NCBI RefSeq assembly: GCF_965638725.1
Contig: NC_134950.1
Coordinates: 14,074,101-14,138,100 of the forward strand
DNA length: 64,000 nt
Direction: 5' to 3'
Source of the DNA: Aptenodytes patagonicus
Taxonomy: Eukaryota > Chordata > Aves > Sphenisciformes > Spheniscidae
The notes under the pieces were generated by a model, which ran no database searches, was not told where the DNA came from, and saw nothing but the letters and a program-made list of their open reading frames with translations. Positions 23,601 through 35,600 of this stretch are shown here, piece by piece. Made by a program: the position numbers and the translations under genes. Position 1 is the first letter of the stretch, and each line of letters starts with the position of its first letter.

Positions 23601-26600
23601 CTATCCAGTATTTTTGAATTTCTATACAAAACCAATATAATGACAACACAATCAACATGACTGACATTTAAAGAAGGTAAAAAGATCCTAAGTTTGATAC
23701 CAGGCAAGAAAAGTTTTCTCTCAACATATGGTCAAGGATTTTCAGTCTTCTGACACAATACTAATGAGATTTTAATTAGTATAAATGGTAAGCAGTCAGT
23801 CATATCGCACACGGATTTATTTCGATAATAAGGAAGTAAGAGGATAAGATGCAGGTCACTGTGCTCTTTGTCAGTGTTATTGAGAGCAAATACACGAATT
23901 AGCAGAGTTATGTGTATGTTGTAACAGGACAACTACTCTAAGATAAATGTCTACATACACGCTCTTACCTAGTGGAGCAGCTGTTCATCTGCTAGCTCAT
24001 ATCCTAACCACTCTGCAGTAATACGGACATCTGCCAAGTAACTGAAGACACGACCATGAAATTCAACTTGCCTGCCAGCCTTGCTGGTTTTATTTTAAAT
24101 CATCAATGAAATAGGCTTGTCAACAGATAATTGACTAGATTTTAGGCATGGGCTGGTCAGTCTTTACATCAATAATACATACTTTTTAAATTTTTGCGAA
24201 TTTGATTTGCATTAATATTACCTGGATGTCCTTGTACATTAAAACATTTACAACTAATTGCAGTTACGAGAGATGACTGACTACAACATTATGTAGTTGA
24301 TTTAAAAAACATGACAGTAGTAAATTGGGTGAATAAATAAGCTTTTATATTTTTTATCAATCTGAAAAAATATTGCTGAAAGAATAGAGATATTCATCAA
24401 AATATAATATTCCTCCTTGCTTTCTCCCTTTTAACACAGACTGGAATGAATACAAGGAACATATAAATTTTAGTAGTGTTTGCCTACCTTCGGATACTCT
24501 TAAGATAAGTAAGTAATAACTCTTACTTGACTCTGTTTTTTCTGCTTTTGTCTTTAGCTTTCCATTTACTGCAGCAAGATAGGCTGTACCATTGATCTGG
24601 CTAGCTGAATGAATCAAGGTTGCTTTACATCCTCCAGAGCCATTGCCTTGTAGCAAGAAATAATAACGGCAAGATTCTCCTTTCAGTTCAATTTCTGGAA
24701 CTTAAAAAACATCAGGACATAACTGTGAAACACCCTCAGGAAAACAGCTTTAAAACAAGCTATAATCCACCATCAAAATTCTTTCACTTGCTCTCTTCTG
24801 TTCTGTGAGAAATCTTACTAACGTCTTTTTAGGAGACACACTAACCACAGCTGATATTTACCCCTTAAAAAGCTACAAACTGAAGAGCATGCAAAATAAA
24901 TGAGCTACAGCAGCAAAGATGAGTTGGACTACGCTGCTGGCTTAAAGCTAGCATGTTACCAGCACCGAACTCCTGTGACTGTAGCGAGGGCCAGCTTTCT
25001 AATGCAGGCTGCCAAGTACGTCTGGAAACTCTAACCACCAACCAAGAGAAGTTCTTTAATTGCTCTTAGTAAAAGGCAAGCCTTTAACTGGCAAAGTTAC
25101 GTTTCTACCATGAAACAATGAAGAGTTAGGCAAACAGTGTGCTACATATGTAATGATTAGAGAAGGGTCTGTTCTGCTAGTTAAAAAGAGGCATTTTTGC
25201 ATAGGTGGATTGAAGTAACGGTAAGTGTTCACTTGGAAGAACATACATCTGTAGCAGGAAAGGAAATACTGTACATGCTCTTCCCAAGGAAGCTGCATTA
25301 TTCATTAATAAGAGTTTCACTCACTGCTTTACACTTGTACATAGCCTGGGTGAGAGATAAACACATTCTGTTTTTAAACACTGGCATATAGTATGCAGTT
25401 TTGAAAATAAATTAATGTAGGACACGATAGTAACAGTGAAAGGATGGGTTTGCTATCTTTTTACACAGAAAACATTTTATAGCACCTTGGTAGATGTAGA
25501 AATTGAGAGAATGAATACTTCTTGATGTACTAAGTTTTAAAAGTCAAATCACTTAATTTCATAAGATACTTGCAGTACTGTCTCAATAAATAACTCAAGA
25601 AGAGCTTGACGTTTATTAGTATTATAAATTTTTGTTAGTAACAAATATAAAGTATTCCAGTGTTTCTTGAAAAGTTTAAGTTGGAGGGGGAAGGGAAGAG
25701 AGGGGAAATCCCACTATCTCAATATATAAATCCAGGGAAAGAAGAAAGAAAATAACAAGAAAGAAAAAAAGATTCCAGACGCATTTTCACTATTGTCCTG
25801 TTCCCCATTCCCCTAGTCATTTGAAATATTTTCCTTTTCCAGTTTATCTTGGCATCTCAAAGCTGATTCCTCATGGGAAAGCTTTTATTTCTCATTTTAA
25901 TCTTAATTAGTATTTGAGAACTACCAATTCAAAGAATTACACCTTCCCACAGATTGAAGAGATTAAGGATTTGCAAATTCTTAATATAGTCAGATTAGTG
26001 GTAGCCACTAAAAAATAGTTTTCAACTAAACGAGCAAATATGTTTAAATGGCCATGTTTCTCCTCCTATTCTAAAATTTGCTCAAGATACCTAATAAGAA
26101 CCTATTGTGTATTACTGATCACATTATAGTTAATACTTGTACAAAACCCTTCCACTGGAACACAGGACAAAGATCTTGCAGACACTGGGGATCTTGTGCT
26201 CGTTTGACTGCATCAGTAGTATCTCTCCAATACAGTATAAATGCTGCTGGTGTGATCAGCTCTATAAGCTCACCCTCTCTGCTCTACCACCTCCAAACAT
26301 GCAGAGATCATTTTAAATCTATATACTGCCAGCACCCACTCCATAGAATTAAGCTTCTTGCCCTGTTATACAGCTCTTTCTAATTCCTCTCAATTTTTTG
26401 CCTACCCCAAAACCTGAAAGAATATCAGTCTGTCAGCCATCCCCATCTGCATACCTGCTTACAAATACTATCTTCAGCTGGCAACAGAAGAAGTCACTGT
26501 TCCTTGGAATCTGCATGAATTATATATTAGACCACTGTATAAACAACAAAATCACATAAGAAGGCAGAATCCTACATCTTATCCTGTCCTAGATAAGTAG

Positions 26601-29600
26601 TTTAAGCACTGGGCTATCATCAAGCTCCTTTTAGCCTGATGTTTTCAAGTCCCTACAAACCTCACAGTCACTATTTGTACAGTGCCTCCACTTGCAGGGC
26701 ATATATACTGGCTGACTGAGAAACTCCACCCAGTCTTGATCTGCACTGATTCTGTTCTCTCACTTTCTGAATTTAATTTCTAAGCATTGGCACACTGTGT
26801 AAGAGGAATCGGCTGCCATCAGTATAGCCCCGTAAGGAAGAAGGGGCACATTCTCAATCACTAGTTAAGCACACTGGCTCTCAGATGAATGGAGGCATCC
26901 AGCATTTCCTGATGTTCTGTATTTTCCCGGGAAGAGGTTGAAATTAAATGCAAGTGCACTGAAGAACCTCTGGAAATGCTTAAGTGAGAAGGGAAGCACC
27001 TAAGTGAAGCACACTGGATTTCCATCTGCAGAAGCAAACCTCTTTGCCCATGGATTGCATAATCACCTTAGAAAGGTGTGCGGAGGCTGGATCTTAGCTG
27101 ACAGATAGGACACAAAAATGCTTTAAAGGAGATGCATTGTTTCCCTAAAGCTTGCCATGATGTGATTATCAATTTTCCTCTACAAGTCTGTGTAGCTGAA
27201 CTCACATTCACCAAAACCTTTTGTGTCAATGAAGATTACAATCACTGACTTTTTTTCTCCAATGAAATTAAGGGCATCCCAAATGTATAGAAAAAACCCA
27301 CCATATATATATACACACACACACATACATATAGATACAACCATAACAAACTATACCTGTACTCATCTTCCTTTTACCTACCAGTAATGACCTTGGGTTT
27401 CCTAGCCATATATTCCTTCCATTTCTTGGTACTCAGCTGGGCAGGGGTTGGGACCACTACGCTGCTTACATTACAGGGCAATGTAAATAAAGCTCCCACC
27501 TAAATAATGAGAGCAAATACAATACATGCAATATTACTGAAACCTGTTTTACATTTCATTCTTGAGCTACTGATTTGGCATTATTTAAAATGTACTTCAA
27601 TTGAAGAAAAACATCTTTACGTAACACTTCTGTCATTCACATCAATTGAGATGGAACAGCATTTACACAGAAGCTGTAAAAGTTGTACTTATTTTTTGCT
27701 CCAGTTGAGAGATCATTAACTGCTGAATTTCTATTTCATACATAAAAAGGTATTTGTTACCTATTACAAGTCTTTCAATAATCAATAAGTAAAAACACTT
27801 CTGTAGAGCAGGATCCAGAATGAAAAGAGAATTCAAAGGTATAGTTGGCATCAGCGACTCTGCATTCCTTTGAAAAACATGTAATTTTTTTCCTCCCTAC
27901 ATATTATCCTGTACCATTAATCAGATACTGGACTATGTTTATGTCTGTATGTAAATTTCAGGCCAATAAGCACTAATAGAAAAAAAATGCGTATTTGAAT
28001 ACTCAAGCAATAAAACAATGCTTTTACAGCTATTAGAAAAGCCTACAAGTGTGTAATATTTCCAGTAGTAGGCTGAAAAAAAATCCCTATGAGAAATTGT
28101 TATCTTGAAAACATATTCAATTCAACGTATGCAGACTCTAAAAAGCCTGAGAATGTGTTTTAATTGTTTTGGCTTTTTCTTTAAAAGAACTAGCAGAAAG
28201 GCAAGCTCTTAGATTGTAAAAAATATTTGACCAAATGTTCAGTATCCTCATGTAAAATGAAAATTACCTGGGATATTTACCAATATAAACCTATTCCAAA
28301 AGATATTTTGGTACAGCATTAGAAAAAGGACTTCTTTCTTTTCTGGCTGAGCATAATGGAGAATGGAGTGGCAGGGGAGGAAAAACATTACTAAAAACCT
28401 AAATAACAAGCTGAAGACGAAACATACAGCCTGATAATGGAATACCATCTCCACAGTAAATACAGAACATAAGTTATTCATTATAATTGTATCAGCATTT
28501 TCACTGCAGGCTCTGTTTTGATTGGCATAGGTTTATTTTATAAACACTAAAATAAAAAAAAACTTTCCTAAACAAACATACATCACCTTAAACATTCAGG
28601 GAAAACATCTTCAAACTAACACTGTGGCTATGAATAATCATACTATCATTCCAAGGGAAAAAAAGAAAAAAAAAAAAAAGAAAAACAAGTAGGCTTGTAA
28701 ATGTTTCAAGAACTCTTTTTATCCAAAATCAGAATGTAAAAGCAGAACATGCACATACAAAATAAAAAAGCTTACCACTTCAGACTAGCTAGAAACATTT
28801 TCTAGGTTGCATACATGCCTGCCTTTTGCTAAAAGAATAGTTGAATTATGATAGCACAGAAATTATCTGTCAGGATAGGATTAAAAATTACAAAATGTTT
28901 TAGGAGATTGAAACTTAGCTAAGGTAAAGAGAAAAACGTTCAGTGGGCTTACAAATTGTCAGGACCTGCATAGCATGCACCTTTAAAAGCCAAATTTGCT
29001 TTAAAACTAAATATTGAAGGAGCTTACACAGAGACTAGGTTTAAAAATATTATTCTTGTATCTTTTATGAGCAGTATACATATCTTCATTTTTCTGCTAT
29101 ACCTAAATAAAAAGAAGTTTTTACCTTCCCAGAGAGAGAAGAAATTTGGTCCAAAAGCAGCGTAGATGTCTCCTTGATACTCTTTCTTGCCAGGCTCCTG
29201 AACAGAACAGTTTAAGGAACCTCATCTTCACAAAGAACTGTATGCATCTCTATTTTACAAATCATGTTAGCATCATATTTCAAATAAGGACTGCGAGTGT
29301 CTAATATTTGATACTCCAGTACCACAAAATATACAAAACTCACCTTTCCAAGCAAAGTGGTACACTTGGAAATGTTATATGATGAAATACACCACTGACA
29401 TCTTTAATATAGGCAGGCATAAACAGATATTTATACATTCAAAATCCTGGCAGGCTTATACAGCCTAAGCTACTACTGTTACACCAAGACTAGTACCAAA
29501 TAAATTTAAATTTAAAACCAATAGGAGTACACCTTGAGATCTCTGCAGCATACACAACTCAAGAGAAAACTCCTCTGCTATACCTTGCCACAGATTTTGC

Positions 29601-32600
29601 ACCTACACAATAAAAACATGATTTGCGGAAAAATGTTTCTGTATTGTGAAGCACACTATATACATTAATGAGTAAGCCTTGGGTTTTTTTAAACTTACAC
29701 AGCAGTAAATATTTCTCTGTTCTTTCCCCACAAATAGCATACACCGACAAAGTATATGTGCAATAATATCAAAACCAGCTGGTTATTTAGTGTAATTTGA
29801 ATTTCAACATTAAGAAATCCAGCTGTGAAGAATCACTATGACTATTTTGGTAGGCTAGAACGGAATGAGCCCTTGCCAGTCCTCATGTGTTGCTTGCATG
29901 GGTAGATCCTGATTGTCTTCTTTCTGCTACAGACCATTATCAGTAGTAGTTTTAGAATCTTAAAAAAAGGATACAGCTCGAATTCCAGATCCGATATAAA
30001 AAAGGAAGGTAGGTCAGAGAGCACCACCATCTGTAAAAATTCTAGTGCAGGACCATAGTAATGAAAAACCTGAAGAGATCAAATCAAAAAAAGGGTAACA
30101 CTATATATGATGTTATCTCAGTAGAACTTCCTCAAGTGTTTTGCTGGAGGCATTTGCCTTACAAGTACATCTGAAAGAGGTATAAAGGAATATAAAGAGA
30201 AAAACATTTCACAATACCATGTTAAACATAATTATATAAAAAACAAGGAAAGTATTTAATTCTGTCTAATAAAACTTACTTTCTAGAATGTCAACCACAT
30301 GCATCAAATGGGTTGTAACTCTTATCCAAAATCAAAGAAAAATAAGATCTACCAGGAACAGATGAATGCAATCCAAAATGTACATATTTTAACAAGGAAA
30401 ATAATAATCTTTTAACTGATATCAGTTTTCATAAACACTCATTTTTGTTTTCATCAACAAATACGATTCTGGAGTTCCCATCAAATATCTACTTTCAGTG
30501 GAAAACATGAAACAGCAACAGTAATTAAAAAAAAAACCACAAAAAAACCACTTTTAAAATTAAGTAGAAAAGGTTAAATAAATACAGAATTCATAAATAA
30601 ATTACATATTTTGAGTATTAAGATTGAACAAAGTCTCAATTTCTACTTGAAAAAAAATTTGGTATCGCATTCCTAAGAACAAACAGATGAAATTTTAAGG
30701 ACCTGTTTCGAGAACACACATGAACAAAAGAAGCATTCCTCAATCTTATGCAATCATTACTTTTATGTTTAGTTTTCAATTCTGACTAAGGTTTCCCCAT
30801 TTTCTCAGGAAAGTAAAATACATGAATTCTAGTGGCTCAAAGAAGGATCAAGAATAATACTCGCCTCTGGCAAAGCATCAGTATTCCTCAATTGTCGCTC
30901 TCTTTTAACAGCAAAGCAAGAACTTAAATGTGAAGTGCTGAATGTCTTTGCTGAAGTGCTCTTCATACAGAATTCTGGAAACCTAACTTCTGATCCAAAC
31001 TGGAAAAAAAAAAAGAGACAATAAATGCGTCAAAAGAGAGAGGAAAAATTATCTCTCTTCAGCCAGTAACATGTATTACTATTTTTAAAAATTAGTATTA
31101 TATACTAATTATATAGTGTTTCCAGCAGATCGTAAAACTAGGCAAAAATATTACTTAGATAACCAACTATATCCAAAACCTTAATACTGAAAATGTAAAC
31201 AGTGTCTTTCACAGTCACATAGCTATCAGTCATATGTTTGCAACAGTGACTTACAGAGTTACATGATAATGATTTGTGATAGATACAAAATAATCTAATT
31301 TTGAACAAGTTCTAAGGCAAATATTTCAGAGGAGAGCATCTGGATTTCTGAAATTCAAATCTTGATGCCTTGATCTTGTTTATCCTTTCATCATGCTAAA
31401 AAGCAAATTGTTCTCCCACCCACCCAGATATGTTACACATTACCTCTTTGAATTACATTGTCAAAACCAAATTTGGCTTAAAGCATAAAATGCACTGTAC
31501 AATACATGCTTTAAATGATGTACACACATGCTTTAAAAAAATAACCATAGCTGAAAAGAGTTATTTTACCTTTCTTTCCCATATCTGAATCTTTCCTCTC
31601 CAGAGTTCTTTTAAATCAATAATATTCATGACATTATCTGAAGATACAAAGTCTGCTGATAGATAATCTGCAATCTTTTGCCAGCTACTGTAAAAATAAG
31701 GAAGAATTAATCTTACTGAATTTAGTATTACAAATTAACATGCAGTGCAATTTGACTGAATTTATCTATTACTTCTTAGCACTGAATAGTCTTGTGTATG
31801 TTAAGACAGACATATATAGCTTTATATTTCACAATATACAAGATATTATAGAATTGATGGTTGTCGTGGTTTAACCTCAGTCGGCAACTGAGCACCACAC
31901 AGCCGCTCACTCACTCCCCGCCCCCGGTGGGATGGGGGAGAGAATCGGAAGAGTAAAAGTGAGAAAAACTCGTGGGTTGAGATAAAAACAGTTTAATAAT
32001 TGAAATAGAATAAAATCCTAGTAATAACAATAATAATAAGAATAAGAATAAGAATATACAAAGCAAGTGATGCACGATGCAATTGCTCACCACCTGCCGA
32101 CCGATGCCCAGCCAGTCCCCAAGCAGCAGCCCCCCCAGCCAGCTTTCCCCCAGTTTATGTACTGAGCATGACGTCACAGGGTATGGAATGTCCCTTTGGC
32201 CAGTTTGGGTCAGCTGTCCTGGCTGTGCCCCCTCCCAGCTTCTTGTGCACCTCCAGCCTTCTCAGTCAGTAGAGCGTGGGAAGCTGAAAAGTCCTTGACT
32301 AGTGTAAGCACTACTCAGCAACAACTAAAACATCAGTGTGTTATCAACATTGTTCTCATGCTAAATCCAAAACACAGCACTGTACCAGCTACTAGGAAGA
32401 AAATTAACTCTATCCCAGCCGAAACCAGGACACTGGTTCAGGCTCTGTAAAGGAAGTTGTTCATATTCTCCATGAACGTGACAGCAAAGAACTTTGTCAG
32501 ACATCAAATAACACCGGCAATGGCAAGCTGCAGGCATACCATAGTAAGGCTGGGTGCTAGAAGCTGGAGCAAAGGCAGATAGCCATCACTGGGGCTATCA

Positions 32601-35600
32601 CTGGCCCATCTAGATGGTTTGTAGTTAGCCTTGTAAGTAGATATGACTGCAGCACAAGTATTACCCAAATTCATCAACATCAGAGAGAGAGAACAGCCAG
32701 TATCTGTGGGTCCTACTGGCAGTCTGTCTTCCAAGAGAAATCAGCACCATCAACAGAACAGAAAGAATAAGCAAGAGAACTTTCATCAGAGAAAGTGTAT
32801 GCCCAAATGGCCTCATTTTACACAAAAGGCAGCAGAAAAATTTATTCAGTCAAAAGCTGGCTACACAGGAAGAGATCAATGAGCACCGAGATCAAGCGCT
32901 CACGGAAGCCACTGCAATAAGTTTATCTTCCTCCATATACCTTAGGAAGTACGATATAGTAGGTATATTGCTTATTCTATCCAAGGACTGAGCATTCAAC
33001 TTCTTAATTTTAAATAGTTTTAATTTAGGATTAAACTTAACCACATATTCTATGAAGCAAACTTGAATCTTCTGGGCATGGAGGGAAGGGGAAGTGGAGA
33101 AAACCTTGCCAAGTTATTCAATATCCACACAATAATTTACTTCACGGGGAAAAAAGAACAAACTACTGTGGTTTATATTGAGACATATCACGGCCTACTT
33201 CTGTCAATTAGAGGAGGACAGTAAGGAAATTACTGGACTTAATTTCAAATTGAATTAATAGTTTCAGTGTTAATGCTCTTCAGAAGCATACAGGAAGTAA
33301 TCGAGCATTTATACTCCATTTTCAAAAGGGACAAATCAGACACTCTTTTTTTTCCTCCCTGAAATGTAATACCAAAGGTAATATAAAATTTAAAGTAAAA
33401 CCAGCAGAGTTATGTATTCATTTTACAAAAACTGGAAAACTACAATCAATACAAGTTATCATGTAGCATAGTACAACTTCAAAACATCGTATCCACACTG
33501 AAGCCACTAGCGATGGAAAGGAAAGAGAAAATATTTTACCTTCTGCTCTCATAGAAACAGGAACTTCAGAGGACTTGCTTTTTTGCCTGCCCCTCTGGTT
33601 AGGGCATGGATTTACAATAAATCAGCATGAGTAATTCCTCCCCTCAAACAATAATATAAGACAAATCTATGTGTTTTCAGAGTATACACGTAAAGTACTC
33701 AAGATGCTGTTTTTAACCACTGACTTATACTAACACAAGAGTGACCTTGTTTATAGACCTAAAATAAATGGCATACCCTTTAGAGTCATTTGCTGCAATA
33801 GTGATCTGCGCAGAGTGCCATTCTCTCAGGTGTTTCAGGGCACCGATAGCACGTAAGCAGTCTTTTAACTTGGGTCCATCTCGTTCAACAGCCTGCAGTA
33901 TTACATCAACCATTGCTCTGCCTATAAAAAGTTATATATGACTCAAAGTACCATTATTCAGTAAATGATTCAGTCATTTAAAGATAGAAAAGTACTATCA
34001 CTGACTGCACTAAAATGCGCTTAAAGATCAACTTCAATTAACTTCAGCAAGATTGAAAACACTTTTCACACATTTTAGCTCATCGCTCACTGCTCCTCTT
34101 AGATTAACACAAAATAAAGTATTTTGCCATTCGCTCAGTTACAGCAATTCTGTACCTTTCTCCTCTCACTCAGCACTGTATCTGGCAGATCAGAGGTGTC
34201 TCCAGTACAACTACGCTATGTCATTTTCCTCCTTTTAACACCTCTAAACTGCTATTTCTCATTTTTTCTGCATTCAGTTCCTTTGCTATCCCAAATCAAC
34301 TACTGCAACATTATGTGACCCTAACATGCAAGGTGATACGCGTCTCCAGTACAAAATCTGAATCCAATAGTTCTGACCTACATTCCTTCACAGCTTCTTG
34401 GCTCCCACCCACAAGCAATCAGCTGGCAAATCAGATGTAAGCCTGATGTCACCACCTTCCATTTTTTTAATAAAAACTTCCTGTGGTTGCATGTTGAGTT
34501 TCGTATTGCTTACTGTCTATTACTACTTTGGTGCCATTTCAGATGGAAAAATTTATCATATAAATAGCTACCTTAAACTCTACTGAAATACAGCCTTGCA
34601 AAGAAACAAGCAAACTACTCTGTAAGCTGATCTGCAGTGCCAATCATGCTCAACTTCCTTAAACTACTTGCAAGAGCTGCATACAAGTTAATTCAACTAA
34701 CAAACTAACATCCTCTGAATTTTTCCATTTGACTATGATTTTACCAGCTGAGTTTTTGAAGTAATAACTAACAAGATAAACTCAAATGAGATTGCTTTTT
34801 TAAGAGACATTACCTGGGGCAGGCAGTTTATCAGCTAACTGATGCAGACTTTCCGCAGCTTCATCATAGATACTGAAAATGAAGAGAGACATGGTTGGAA
34901 ACAAAATATAAACAAAGTCATTCAGAAACAAAAAAGTTACAGCTAATGAATACTACCTGATGTAAGTATCTTATATCTTTAAAATTCTGCACAAACATAC
35001 CTAGGCAATGAGATATACTTATCTCCCCTTTTACTGAGGCAGAAGTAGGCTAAATGATTTCAAAACAATCTGTAGTCAAACTGGAAGCAGGATTCAAAGG
35101 ATTCAAGACAGATTAGCAAGAAACTTCTTCTTGTATATATAACCGTCAGCTGTTAGGAAACTGTTCAGTTATTCTATAAAAATCATCTGTAGCTAAAAAA
35201 CTTAAAGCTATGTTAAACGAAATAGAATTATTTTCAGTAGTAGTAGGGGATTGTTCATAGTTAACTGTAGCTTTGGTAATAACATCTACTTGTTAAATTT
35301 TCTTGATTCCCTTGGGTTATTACTGTTAAATGTCAGATCACTATACTTTCAATAAAAATAATAATATGCATACTCAGTCATAGACAGTGACTCTCGACTG
35401 TTATTGTCGTCTTCCTCAAAATTTTGTATGGTTCCCAGGCATTCGTCAATACTTGTTTGGAGACAGTCTTCATTTTTCTGTGTGTCAAAATTTATTTCCT
35501 CCCAGTCAGAACTGCAGAACTAATCAAGCAAAAAGAACTAATTAAGCAAAAAGAATTTTGAACATCAGTGTTTTAACTTGCACTAGAGACAGGAAGACAG

